A stretch of DNA of 38,166 nt from Candidatus Faecousia excrementigallinarum (GCA_018713285.1 DVFK01000076.1:1-38166), one strand, 5' to 3'. Numbered from the stretch's first letter, positions 25,050 to 34,527 are shown. The notes: a model not told the origin generated them from the sequence alone. Made by a program: numbers and translations.

Positions 25050-26144
25050 ATGGCGGACATACATGGGGAGAGCTACCTGGAGGTTTCCCTGGGAGCGCTG
25101 CGGGAAAATGCAAAGGCCATTGTGGCGTATGTGCAGGTGCCGGTCATCGGCGTTGTGAAGTGTGACGGCTACGGAATGTCCCTGGAGGCGGCAGCCAAAG
25201 CCTGGGTGGAGGCGGGAGCTGCCATGCTGGGGGTGTCCACCCCCCGGGAGGCGCTGCACCTGCGCCGGGCAGGCTTTGACCAGGAGATGCTTCTCCTGGC
25301 ACCGGTGGCGGATGAGGAGATTTTTTCTGACCTTCTGGCCCAGAATGTGATTTTCACCCTGTCCTCACTGGAAAATGCCCAAAACTACGCCCGGTGGGCA
25401 GCGGGAAAAACCGTCCGGGTTCATGTGGCGGTGGATACAGGCATGGGACGCTTCGGTATCCCCTGGCAGAATACCCAAGCCCTGAAAGAACTCTACGCCC
25501 AGAAAGGCTTTTCCTTTGAGGGGATTTTCTCCCACTTTGCCAAGGCCTTTGAGGGAGAATACAATATCACCAAAACCCAGCTGGAGCGGTTTTTGCAGGT
25601 GACGGACACCCTCCGGGCAGCCGGCTGCCCCATAGGAATCCGCCACATGGCCAACAGCAACGCCGCCCTCCGCTTCCCCCAGACCCGGCTGGATGCGGTG
25701 CGGGTAGGCTCAGCCCTGACTGGGCGGCTGTTCCCCAAGCCCCCCATCCCCCTGCGCCCTGCCACCCGGTACCTGGCCCAGGTGGTGGAATGCAAGACAC
25801 TCCAAAAGGGGGATACCACCGGCTATGCGGCGGTGTGCCGGGCACAAAAGACCACCCGGGTTGCCATTGTGGCGGTGGGCAGCGAAAACGGCTACGGCTA
25901 TGTGGGCGGGCCGGACAACTACCTGCTCCGGGATATGGTGTACTACTTCCGGGAGCTGTTCCGCCTGAGCCGGAAGCTTCCCTATGTGACCTATCAAGGA
26001 AAAAAGCTGCGCCTGGTAGGCCGGGTGGGGAACCAGTACACCCTTTTTGACGCCTCCGGCACCGATATCCAGCCCGGAGATTACGTGGAGGCCCAGGTCC
26101 CCACAGTCATCCCCCGCACCAATCTGGTCTTTGTAGAAGAATAA
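25050..26144 (+). CDS. alr: Alanine racemase
   Basis: SYLEVSLGALRENAKAIVAYVQVPVIGVVKCDGYGMSLEAAAKAWVEAGAAMLGVST; PLP Lys in VKCDGYG. ATG preceded by AGGAGG. Confidence 0.88.
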   Translation: MADIHGESYLEVSLGALRENAKAIVAYVQVPVIGVVKCDGYGMSLEAAAKAWVEAGAAMLGVSTPREALHLRRAGFDQEMLLLAPVADEEIFSDLLAQNVIFTLSSLENAQNYARWAAGKTVRVHVAVDTGMGRFGIPWQNTQALKELYAQKGFSFEGIFSHFAKAFEGEYNITKTQLERFLQVTDTLRAAGCPIGIRHMANSNAALRFPQTRLDAVRVGSALTGRLFPKPPIPLRPATRYLAQVVECKTLQKGDTTGYAAVCRAQKTTRVAIVAVGSENGYGYVGGPDNYLLRDMVYYFRELFRLSRKLPYVTYQGKKLRLVGRVGNQYTLFDASGTDIQPGDYVEAQVPTVIPRTNLVFVEE

Positions 26145-26150
26145 GCCTCA

Positions 26151-26180
26151 GGGCCCATTGCAAAACGCAATGGGCCCTTT
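26151..26180 (+). terminator. Terminator-like hairpin after alr
   Basis: GGGCCCATTGC-AAAAC-GCAATGGGCCCTTT. Confidence 0.7.
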
Positions 26181-26188
26181 CCTGCACC

Positions 26189-26350
26189 AAAGGCTCCCTT
26201 GTGAAAGGGGCGGCGTGCCGCCGCAGTCAATGCACACGATATCGATACCGCACCCAAAGGCTCCCTTGTCAAAGGGAGCTGGCAAAAATCTCTGATTTTT
26301 GCCTGAGGGATTCACAGTAGGCACTTCCCAAAGTACAAACCGATGTGAAG
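26189..26350. repeat. Two left-arm remnants of the subfamily A palindromic element
   Basis: AAAGGCTCCCTTGTGAAAGGGG... (26189) and AAAGGCTCCCTTGTCAAAGGGAGCTGG...CTGAGGGATTCACAGTAGGCACTTCCCAAAGTACAAACCGATGTGAA (26256), matching 140-225. Confidence 0.7.
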
Positions 26351-26362
26351 TGGCAAAAGCCC

Positions 26363-26627
26363 ATAGCTCCCTCCGGGAGGGAGCTGGCGCCGAAGGCGTC
26401 TGAGGGAGCCAGCGGGCGGTGCAGTTCCGGTTTGCTTTGGGGTGGTGCTTGCTCATAATTGCCGATATCCTATGCCCATTATACCGAGCGCTTTCTTGGG
26501 ATAGGGGCATAGGTAAATTTTAACCCTGGGGGGGTTCTGACTCTGGTGCTTGAATTGGTTTTCTCCCCGCTGGCTCCCTCCGTCTTGGGGCTGCGCCCCA
26601 AGCCACCTCCCTCCCGGAGGGAGGTAT
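26363..26627. repeat. Nested-palindrome element, subfamily B, copy 2 (~265 bp)
   Basis: ATAGCTCCCTCCGGGAGGGAGCTGGCGCCGAAGGCGTCTGAGGGAGCCAGCGGG ... CCCGCTGGCTCCCTCCGTCTTGGGGCTGCGCCCCAAGCCACCTCCCTCCCGGAGGGAGGTAT. Confidence 0.9.
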
Positions 26628-26821
26628 TTGGGGAAGCCTTATGCAAGGTAACGATACCGGGCGGGTCAGGGAAGTAACGATTTTAGACCAGCTTGGTGCG
26701 AAAATGTCTGCGGCGACTCGCCGCCGGGCACTGCCCGCAAAGAGTTTACAAAAAATTCCTTTGCCCAACAGGGAATTGTGGGATATAGTATAGGTAAGGA
26801 AATTATCAGGAGGTGGCAACT

Positions 26822-28417
26822 GTGCGCATTCAATTTATCGGTGCAACCCATGAAGTGACCGGCAGCTGCACGCTGCTGGAGGTTTGCGGCAAGCAATACC
26901 TGGTAGACTGCGGCATGGAGCAGGGGAAGGATACCTTTGAAAACGTACCCCTGCCGGTTTCTGCCGGGGACATTCAGGCGGTCTTTCTGACCCACGCCCA
27001 CATTGACCATTCCGGTATGCTGCCCAAACTTTACAAAGAGGGCTTCCGGGGCTCTATCTACGCCACGGAAGCCACCTGTGACCTGTGTGACATTATGCTC
27101 AAAGACTCTGCCCACATCCAGATGTCCGAGGCGGATTGGCAGAACCGGAAGGCCCAGCGTGCCGGAGAGGATTTGGTTGAGCCGGTGTACGACTTAAACG
27201 ATGCCATCGGCGCCATCTCCTGCTTCCGCAGGTGCCATTACGGCGAGCTGGTCCATATGGCGGAGGGCATTGAAATCCGGTTTACGGACGTGGGACACCT
27301 GCTGGGCTCTGCCTGTATCGAGATGTGGCTGAAGGAGGATGACGAGACCCGGAAAATCGTCTTCAGCGGAGACGTGGGCAACACCAACCAGCCCATCATC
27401 AAAGACCCCCAGACAGTCGCCCATACGGACTACCTGGTCATCGAATCCACCTATGGCAACCGGCTCCACGACAAGCCCAAAGATACCCTGGAGGAACTGG
27501 CGGAGATTATCAAAACCACCCTGGACCGGGGAGGCAACCTGGTCATTCCCTCCTTTGCGGTGGGCAGAACCCAGGAGATGCTCTACGCCATCCGGCAGAT
27601 TCACCATAAGGGACTGCTTCCGGGCCACCCGGAATTTCCGGTGTATGTGGATAGTCCCCTGGCGGTGGAGGCGACGGGAATTTTCCTCCAATGCGACCAC
27701 AGCTGCTTTGACGAAGAAACCCTGGCCCTGGTGAACCAGGGCATCAACCCCATCTGGTTCCCGGGGGTGACCCTCTCCGTCACCTCGGAGGAGTCCAAGG
27801 CCATCAACTTTGACACCCGGCCCAAGGTGATTCTCTCCGCCAGCGGTATGTGTGAGGCCGGCAGAATCCGCCATCACCTGAAACACAACCTGTGGAGTGA
27901 GAAAAATACCATTCTGTTCGTGGGCTACCAGGCAGAAGGCTCTCTTGGCAGAAGGCTTTTGCAGGGGGTTCCCTCTGTGAAACTTTTTGGAGAGGAAATT
28001 GCGGTGAACGCCCAGATTCGGGAGCTTCATGGCACCAGCGGTCACGCCGACCAGGCGGGACTCCTTGCCTGGCTGGAGAGCTTCCAGGAAAAGCCCCAGA
28101 TGGTATTTGTGAACCATGGCGACGATGACGCCTGCACCGCCTTCCGGAACCTGCTGCGGCAGAAGGGCTATGCTGCGGAAGCACCTTTCAGCGGCATGGA
28201 GTACGACCTGAAAACCGGGCGGATGACCGCCTACCGGGATGGCATCCCGGTGAAGCGGGACCAGAAGGCCCAGTCCCGGACCCAGGCGGTATACGCCGAG
28301 CTCCTGGCGGCAGCGGAGTCCCTGCTGGCCCTGGCGAAAAAATGCAAGGGCCGCACCAACAAGGACCTGGCAAAATTCACCGCCCAGATTCGCAATCTCA
28401 TAGAAAAGTGGAAGTAA
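26822..28417 (+). CDS. MBL-fold beta-CASP metallohydrolase (RNA-processing exonuclease-like)
   Basis: IGATHEVTGSCTLLE; LTHAHIDHSGMLPKL; FSGDVGNTNQPI; SASGMCEAGRIRHHLKHNL; HGTSGHADQAGLLAWL. GTG start after AGGAGG. Confidence 0.93.
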   Translation: MRIQFIGATHEVTGSCTLLEVCGKQYLVDCGMEQGKDTFENVPLPVSAGDIQAVFLTHAHIDHSGMLPKLYKEGFRGSIYATEATCDLCDIMLKDSAHIQMSEADWQNRKAQRAGEDLVEPVYDLNDAIGAISCFRRCHYGELVHMAEGIEIRFTDVGHLLGSACIEMWLKEDDETRKIVFSGDVGNTNQPIIKDPQTVAHTDYLVIESTYGNRLHDKPKDTLEELAEIIKTTLDRGGNLVIPSFAVGRTQEMLYAIRQIHHKGLLPGHPEFPVYVDSPLAVEATGIFLQCDHSCFDEETLALVNQGINPIWFPGVTLSVTSEESKAINFDTRPKVILSASGMCEAGRIRHHLKHNLWSEKNTILFVGYQAEGSLGRRLLQGVPSVKLFGEEIAVNAQIRELHGTSGHADQAGLLAWLESFQEKPQMVFVNHGDDDACTAFRNLLRQKGYAAEAPFSGMEYDLKTGRMTAYRDGIPVKRDQKAQSRTQAVYAELLAAAESLLALAKKCKGRTNKDLAKFTAQIRNLIEKWK

Positions 28418-28426
28418 TCCCATGAA

Positions 28427-28463
28427 AAACACCCATGGAAGTTCCCTTCTTCCATGGGTGTTT
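28427..28463. terminator. Bidirectional terminator between the MBL gene and spo0A
   Basis: AAACACCCATGGAAG...CTTCCATGGGTGTTT. Confidence 0.85.
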
Positions 28464-28465
28464 AC

Positions 28466-29248
28466 TCACATCCGGGCAGCGCCTGCGGCTTTGAGCTGTA
28501 ATTGAAGCTTGTCTGCAATGAGGGCGATGAATTCGGAATTGGTGGGTTTGCCTTTGGTGTTGGACACGGTGTAGCCGAAAAACCGCTGCAGAGTATCCAA
28601 ATCCCCTCTGTCCCAGGCCACCTCGATGGCGTGGCGGATGGCCCGTTCCACCCGGCTGGGGGTAGTCTGGAAGGCCTTGGCCACCTGGGGATAGAGCACC
28701 TTGGTGATGGCGTTGATTACATCCATATCTCCCACGGCGATGATGATTGCCTCCCGGAGATACTGGTAGCCCTTGATATGGGCGGGAACGCCGATTTCGT
28801 GGATGATGTTGGTGACCATGGTTTCGATGTTGGGCTGTCCGGACTGCTTGGGGTGCAGCACCTTGGTCTGCTGGGAATCCCCACGGATTTCCTGGAGCCG
28901 TTCTACCAGGGCATCCATATCGCAGGGCTTCAGCATCAGATACCGCACTCCCAAATTGGCACTGGCGGAAGCCACATAGTCGGTGATAAATCCGGATGTA
29001 GCCAGCACCACGGGGCGATGCTCCATGGAGCTGAGGGCTTTGAGGACAGAGATGCCGTCCTTCTTTGCCAGCATCAAATCCAGTACCAGAATGTCCGGTT
29101 TCCGCTGGGAAACCAGAAGCACCGCCTGTTCTCCTTCGTTGGCGGTGCCCACTACCTGAAAGGCCTCGGTCTTTTCCAGAGCTGCCGTCAGATAGCTGCA
29201 AAAATCCTCTGAATTGTCTGCAATAATAACACTTGTTCGATGATCCAT
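28466..29248 (-). CDS. spo0A: Sporulation transcription factor Spo0A
   Basis: Receiver domain ([26 protein letters not shown]) plus Spo0A_C ([58 protein letters not shown]). Confidence 0.96.
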   Translation of the reverse strand: MDHRTSVIIADNSEDFCSYLTAALEKTEAFQVVGTANEGEQAVLLVSQRKPDILVLDLMLAKKDGISVLKALSSMEHRPVVLATSGFITDYVASASANLGVRYLMLKPCDMDALVERLQEIRGDSQQTKVLHPKQSGQPNIETMVTNIIHEIGVPAHIKGYQYLREAIIIAVGDMDVINAITKVLYPQVAKAFQTTPSRVERAIRHAIEVAWDRGDLDTLQRFFGYTVSNTKGKPTNSEFIALIADKLQLQLKAAGAARM

Positions 29249-29310
29249 AACTTCCTCTCCTGACTTCTGAAGATTGCTCTCCCTTCTGTGGCAGGCGACC
29301 CTACCTGATT

Positions 29311-29427
29311 TGCGACAAATATAATTTAGCATAATAGAGCATATTTTGCAAGGACAAACGGAAACAATCGCTCGACAAAAATTCCGTAGTTATTCGAAAA
29401 AATGATAAAATTCCGAACAATTCGACA
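29311..29427 (-). promoter_or_regulatory. Candidate 0A boxes upstream of spo0A
   Basis: Minus-strand TGTCGAA at 29421-29427 (exact), TGTCGAG at 29371-29377 and TGTCGCA at 29311-29317 (6/7). Confidence 0.5.
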
Positions 29428-29518
29428 GCAATCGTATTGTGGATAAATTCTGCCCGCCAAGTTGACGAAGGCGGGCAGATGTTATACAATGGAGAAAACT
29501 TTTTTGGAGGAATGTGCC

Positions 29519-31273
29519 ATGAATGAAGTATGGAATCTGGAGCCCATCTACAAGGGCTTCGACGACCCTGCCTTTGCCCGGGACTATGAAGCCCTCAAAG
29601 CCTTGGTGGAGAAACTGAAAACCTTTTCCGGGGAGCTGGAGGGGATGGAGCCTCTGGCGGGGCTTACCCGGGGCATTGCCCTGTCGGAGGAGCTGACTGA
29701 CCTGGTGAACAAGCTTGCAGAGTATGCCAGCCTGCGCCAGTCCGCCGACACCCGGGACCAGGAGGCTGGTTCCCAGATGGGCCGGATTATGGCCCTGTAC
29801 TCTGACACCGCCGCACCCCTGGCTGTATTCTCCCAGTGGGCCAGCAGCCTGGAGAACCTCCAGGAGCTGGTGGCGGGGGATGAGAACCTCCGGGACTATG
29901 CCTACTATTTTGAAAATGTGAAAAAGTCCAGCCGGTACCTGCTCCCGGGGATGGGAGAGGAGATTATGGCCCGGATGGAGCTCTCCGGCGGCAGCGCCTG
30001 GGCAGACCTTCACTCCTACATCACCAGCACCCTGCCGGTCAAGTACCGGGACAAGACCATTAACCTCTCTGCGGTGCGGAACCTGGCTTACGATGACGAT
30101 GCCCAGGTGCGGAAGGATGCCTACGAGGCAGAGCTGGCGGCATACCCTGCCATCCGGGACTCTGCGGCCTTTGCCCTGAACTCCATCAAGATGGAGACCA
30201 TCAGCGACTGCAAGCTCCGGGGCTACACCTCCCCCCTGGACCGGACCCTGGAAAACTCCCACATGGAGAAAAAGACCCTGACTGCCATGCTGGAGGCCAT
30301 GGACGAGTACCTGCCCAAGTTCTGGCAGTACCTGAAAGCCAAGGGCAAGGCCCTGGGTCACGAAAATGGCCTTCCCTGGTACGACCTGTTCGCCCCCATG
30401 GGCAAGGCTTCCACCAAGTTTACCACGGAGGATGCCCGGGATTACCTGGTGAAGCTGTTCTCCGGCTTTGACCAGGAGCTGGCGGACATGGTGGCAAAGG
30501 CCTTTGACGAGGCTTGGATTGACTTCTACCCCAGAGACGGCAAGGTGGGCGGTGCCTTCTGCGCCGGGGTGGAGTGCCTGGGAGAAAGCCGGATTCTTAC
30601 CAACTTCGACGGCCTCTTTACGGATGTGGTGACCCTGGCCCATGAGCTGGGACACGCCTTCCACAACCAGTGCATCCGCAGCCACCGGCCTTTGAACCAC
30701 GACTATTCCATGCCTGTGGCGGAGACCGCCTCCACCTTCAATGAGTGCGTGGTGATGGCTGCCGCCATTGCCGGTGCCAAGGACAAGCAGGAGCAGCTGG
30801 CGCTCATTGAGTCCCAGCTCCAGGATGCCACCCAGATTATCTGCGACATCTACTCCCGGTACCGCTTTGAGACCATGGTGTTTGCAAACCGGGAGCAGGA
30901 CTTCATGCACGCCGACACCCTGTGCGGCTTCATGGAGGAGGCACAGAAGGCTTCCTACGGCGATGGCCTGGATCCTAAGTACCTCCATCCCTATATGTGG
31001 GTGTGCAAGGGTCACTACTATGGCCCCACCTTCTATAACTTCCCCTACGCCTTCGGCGGACTCTTTGCCCGGGGCCTGTACGCCCAGTACCAGCAGGAGG
31101 GCGAGGCTTTCGTGCCCAAGTACAAAAAGCTCCTGTATACCACCACCGTTGCCAGCGTGGAGGATACGGCCAAGGTGGCAGGCATCGACCTGGGAGACAA
31201 GAACTTCTGGCGCAGCGCCCTGCAGACCATTGCCGACCAGATTGACCTGTTCTGCCAGCTGATTGGAGAGTAA
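29519..31273 (+). CDS. pepF: Oligoendopeptidase F / M3 family metallopeptidase
   Basis: LAHELGHAFHNQCIRS (HExxH) and the M3 architecture. Start at MNEVWNLEPIY. Confidence 0.94.
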   Translation: MNEVWNLEPIYKGFDDPAFARDYEALKALVEKLKTFSGELEGMEPLAGLTRGIALSEELTDLVNKLAEYASLRQSADTRDQEAGSQMGRIMALYSDTAAPLAVFSQWASSLENLQELVAGDENLRDYAYYFENVKKSSRYLLPGMGEEIMARMELSGGSAWADLHSYITSTLPVKYRDKTINLSAVRNLAYDDDAQVRKDAYEAELAAYPAIRDSAAFALNSIKMETISDCKLRGYTSPLDRTLENSHMEKKTLTAMLEAMDEYLPKFWQYLKAKGKALGHENGLPWYDLFAPMGKASTKFTTEDARDYLVKLFSGFDQELADMVAKAFDEAWIDFYPRDGKVGGAFCAGVECLGESRILTNFDGLFTDVVTLAHELGHAFHNQCIRSHRPLNHDYSMPVAETASTFNECVVMAAAIAGAKDKQEQLALIESQLQDATQIICDIYSRYRFETMVFANREQDFMHADTLCGFMEEAQKASYGDGLDPKYLHPYMWVCKGHYYGPTFYNFPYAFGGLFARGLYAQYQQEGEAFVPKYKKLLYTTTVASVEDTAKVAGIDLGDKNFWRSALQTIADQIDLFCQLIGE

Positions 31274-31276
31274 ACC

Positions 31277-32557
31277 ATGGATAAGATTACGGAACTGAGA
31301 AACTTTCTGGACAGTGCCCACAGCGTCTACCATGCCGTTGCCGGTCTTGTGTGGGATCTGGAGGCGGCGGGCTACACCTGTCTGGGAGAAGGGGAAGCCT
31401 GGGAGCTGGTCCCCGGGGGGAAGTATTACCTGACCCGGGGGGGCAGTGCCCTCATTGCCTTCCGGGTGCCGGAAGGGGACCCCACGGGATTTCTCATGAG
31501 CGCCAGCCATTCTGACCGCCCCACTTTCAAGGTGAAGGAAAACGGAGAGCTGAGCGGCACCTACACCCGCCTTTCCGTGGAGAAATACGGCGGAATGCTC
31601 ATGGGCACCTGGCTGGATCGGCCCCTGTCTTTGGCAGGCCGGGTGCTGGTGGAGACCCCGGTGGGGGTGGAGAGCCAGCTTCTGGACATCGACCGGGATT
31701 TGCTGCTCATCCCCAGCGTGGCCATCCATATGAACCGGAAAGCCAACGACGGCTACGCCTGGAACCCGGCAGTGGATACCCTGCCCCTGATGGGGGGCAA
31801 GGACGGCGCCGGAAAGCTCCAGGAGCTTCTGGAAAAGACCGCCGGAGGCAAGGTGCTGGGCCATGACCTGTACCTGTATGTCCGGCAAAAGTCCTCCCTC
31901 TGGGGCCTTTCGGAGGAATTCCTCTCCGCCCCGGCTCTGGACGACCTGGCCTGTGCCTGGGGCTGCACCCAGGGCTTCCTGAACGCCAAGGATAGCCGGA
32001 GCCTTCCGCTCCTGTGCGTGTTCGACAGCGAGGAGGTAGGCTCCAGCTCCGTCCAGGGCGCAGCCTCCTGCCTGCTGGAAAGCGTGCTGGGAAGAATCTG
32101 CCAAGCTCTGAATTTTGACAAGGAGCGGATGCTGAGCCACTCCTTCATGGTGTCGGCGGACAACGCCCACGCCATCCACCCCAACCACCCGGAGTATGCC
32201 GACGGCCAGAACGCCCCGGTGCTGGGTGGGGGCGTGGTGCTGAAATTCAACGCCAACCAGCGCTACACCACCGACGGGGTATCCGCCGCCATCTTCCGAA
32301 AGATGTGCAGGAAGGCAGAGGTTCCGGTGCAGACCTACTACAACCGGGCAGACCTCCCCGGCGGCTCCACTTTGGGCAATATCTCACTTTCCCATGTGTC
32401 CGTGCCCACCGCCGACATCGGCCTGCCTCAGCTTGCCATGCACGCAAGCTACGAGACCATGGCAGCCTCCGACGTGGAGGCTTTGGTGGCGGCCATGACC
32501 GGCTACTACGGCAGCACCCTTACCTGCCAGCGGGACGGCAGCTACATCCTGGCATAA
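31277..32557 (+). CDS. M18 family aminopeptidase
   Basis: FLDSAHSVYHAV; MSASHSDRPTFKVK; VFDSEEVGSSSVQGA; SADNAHAIHPNHPEYAD; GGSTLGNISLSHVSVPTADIGLPQLAMHASYE. Confidence 0.94.
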   Translation: MDKITELRNFLDSAHSVYHAVAGLVWDLEAAGYTCLGEGEAWELVPGGKYYLTRGGSALIAFRVPEGDPTGFLMSASHSDRPTFKVKENGELSGTYTRLSVEKYGGMLMGTWLDRPLSLAGRVLVETPVGVESQLLDIDRDLLLIPSVAIHMNRKANDGYAWNPAVDTLPLMGGKDGAGKLQELLEKTAGGKVLGHDLYLYVRQKSSLWGLSEEFLSAPALDDLACAWGCTQGFLNAKDSRSLPLLCVFDSEEVGSSSVQGAASCLLESVLGRICQALNFDKERMLSHSFMVSADNAHAIHPNHPEYADGQNAPVLGGGVVLKFNANQRYTTDGVSAAIFRKMCRKAEVPVQTYYNRADLPGGSTLGNISLSHVSVPTADIGLPQLAMHASYETMAASDVEALVAAMTGYYGSTLTCQRDGSYILA

Positions 32558-32601
32558 CCCCATGGGGCTGTAGCAAAACAAAGGTTCAAATAAGCAAATA
32601 T

Positions 32602-32646
32602 AACGAGGAAGAATCCTAAAAAAGGGGATTCTTCCTCGTTTTTTAA
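32602..32646 (+). terminator. Terminator of the pepF-M18 operon
   Basis: AACGAGGAAGAATCC...GGATTCTTCCTCGTTTTTT. Confidence 0.85.
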
Positions 32647-32725
32647 ATTAAATCGGAATTAAACATGGGCGTTATCGCAACTTCAATCTTTCAAAAGAAT
32701 AATCTCCCAGAAAACGCACCCGCCC

Positions 32726-32990
32726 ATAGCTCCCTCCGGGAGGGAGCTGGCGCCGAAGGCGTCTGAGGGAGCAAGCGGGCAGCAAGCTGACGGGTTGCAC
32801 ACGGGCTGGTACTTGCTCACAGCTACCGATATCCGTTGTCACTTTCACCCTGCGCTTTCTTCTAACCGGCCCAGGAAAAGGGGCGGCTTTGGGGAGGTAC
32901 CATCTCCGGCGGTCCAATGGGCTTTGCACCCGCAGGCTCCCTCCGGCTTGGGGCTATGCCCCAAGCCACCTCCCTCCCGGAGGGAGGTAT
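32726..32990. repeat. Nested-palindrome element, subfamily B, copy 3 (~265 bp)
   Basis: ATAGCTCCCTCCGGGAGGGAGCTGGCGCCGAAGGCGTCTGAGGGAGCAAGCGGG ... CCCGCAGGCTCCCTCCGGCTTGGGGCTATGCCCCAAGCCACCTCCCTCCCGGAGGGAGGTAT. Confidence 0.9.
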
Positions 32991-33099
32991 TTGCGGAAAC
33001 CTTCTGCAAATACAATGCAACAGACGGTTTTTGTTTAATCTACACAAAAACAGCCGTCGATTTTTGAGAGCGAACCCGGAAGTTGTTGCAAAAATCGCC

Positions 33100-33128
33100 T
33101 TGCAACCCTCTGGAAAATATGATAAAAT
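33100..33128 (+). promoter_or_regulatory. Predicted promoter upstream of the MsmK-like gene
   Basis: TTGCAA -17 bp- TAAAAT, giving a ~180-nt 5' leader. Confidence 0.5.
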
Positions 33129-33313
33129 TCTCCTATCCGGGCATTGTGTGTCTACTCCACAAAATAGGCCCACGATGTTAATAAAAGGAGGATATGTAAA
33201 CCCCCGTCTGACTCACGGTGCGGCAGTGTGGAGACCTGTCGTAATACTGACCTCAGCAAGCCTGGGGCAGCGAGAGCATATGCGAGGAGTCGGTATGCTT
33301 AGAGTCGAAGTGT

Positions 33314-34510
33314 ATGGCAAGTGTAACCCTGAAGAATGTGATGAAGATCTACCCCTACAACGGCGACGATGCCAAGAAAGCCAAGAAGAAGAAAAAGGGA
33401 GATCAAGTCGAAGAAAAGAAGGTTAACCTGCAAATCACCGACAGAGGTGTGGTGGCTGTGCAGCAGTTCAACCTGGAAATCGCCGACAAGGAATTCATCG
33501 TTCTGGTTGGTCCCTCCGGCTGTGGTAAGTCTACCACCCTGCGTATGATTGCAGGTCTGGAGGAGATTACGGAAGGTGAGCTGTACATCGGTGACCGCCT
33601 GGTGAACGATGTGGCCCCCAAGGACCGGGATATCGCCATGGTATTCCAGAACTACGCTCTGTACCCCCACATGACCGTTTACGAGAACCTGGCCTTCGCC
33701 CTGAAGCTGCGTCACACCCCCAAGGATGAGATCAAGCGGAAGGTTGAGGAGGCAGCCGCCATCCTGGACATCACCCAGTACCTGGGCCGTAAGCCCAAGG
33801 CTCTGTCCGGCGGTCAGCGTCAGCGTGTTGCCATCGGACGTGCCATTGTCCGTAACCCCCAGGTTATGCTGATGGACGAGCCTCTGTCCAACCTGGACGC
33901 CAAGCTCCGTAACCAGATGCGTGCCGAGATTATCAAGCTCCGCAAGAGCATCGACACCACCTTTATCTATGTTACCCACGACCAGACCGAGGCTATGACC
34001 CTGGGCGACCGGATTGTCATTATGAAGGACGGTTTCATCCAGCAGATTGGTACACCTCAGGAGGTCTTTAACCATCCCTACAACCTGTTCGTAGCCGGAT
34101 TCATCGGCTCTCCCCAGATGAACTTCTTTGATGCCAAGCTGGTAAAGGAAAACGGCAAGTATGTCGTATGCCTGGGCAGCTACAAGGTGGCTCTGTCTGA
34201 GGACAAGCAGAAGGCTCTGAGCGCCAACAACGTGGCCGAGCAGGACGTGACTCTGGGTGTTCGCCCCGAGCATATTACCCTTACCGATTCCGGCGTAGCA
34301 GCCAAGGTGGATGTGAGCGAAATGATGGGCTCCTCCGTACATCTGCATGTAAATGCGGGCGGCAAGGATGTGGTCATCATCGTTTCCACCATGGATATGA
34401 CCGGCGCACAGGTTGCAGCGCTGACCACCGGCGCAAATGTGCAGTTCGCCTTCGGCGGCAACAACTGCCATGTGTTCTCCAAGGAGACCGGTATCAACCT
34501 GGAAGCCTGA
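33314..34510 (+). CDS. Sugar ABC transporter ATP-binding protein (MsmK/UgpC/MalK-like)
   Basis: [62 protein letters not shown]-terminal TOBE-like domain. Lys-rich insertion near the N-terminus. Confidence 0.93.
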   Translation: MASVTLKNVMKIYPYNGDDAKKAKKKKKGDQVEEKKVNLQITDRGVVAVQQFNLEIADKEFIVLVGPSGCGKSTTLRMIAGLEEITEGELYIGDRLVNDVAPKDRDIAMVFQNYALYPHMTVYENLAFALKLRHTPKDEIKRKVEEAAAILDITQYLGRKPKALSGGQRQRVAIGRAIVRNPQVMLMDEPLSNLDAKLRNQMRAEIIKLRKSIDTTFIYVTHDQTEAMTLGDRIVIMKDGFIQQIGTPQEVFNHPYNLFVAGFIGSPQMNFFDAKLVKENGKYVVCLGSYKVALSEDKQKALSANNVAEQDVTLGVRPEHITLTDSGVAAKVDVSEMMGSSVHLHVNAGGKDVVIIVSTMDMTGAQVAALTTGANVQFAFGGNNCHVFSKETGINLEA

Positions 34511-34527
34511 TACCCAAGCTGCTTTTG

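Noticed and set aside
26151-26760. Possible CRISPR array in the repeat-rich island
   Set aside because: The repeats are palindromic arms, not regularly spaced 25-37 bp direct repeats with unique spacers, and there are no cas genes.
28398-29201. 267-aa out-of-frame ORF overlapping spo0A
   Set aside because: Different frame of the same strand as spo0A; low-information sequence, and Spo0A is unambiguous.
29390-32188. 932-aa minus-strand ORF opposite pepF and the M18 aminopeptidase
   Set aside because: Antisense open frame caused by GC-rich codon composition. It is Gly/His/Gln/Val-rich with no recognisable motif, while the plus strand has two clear peptidases.
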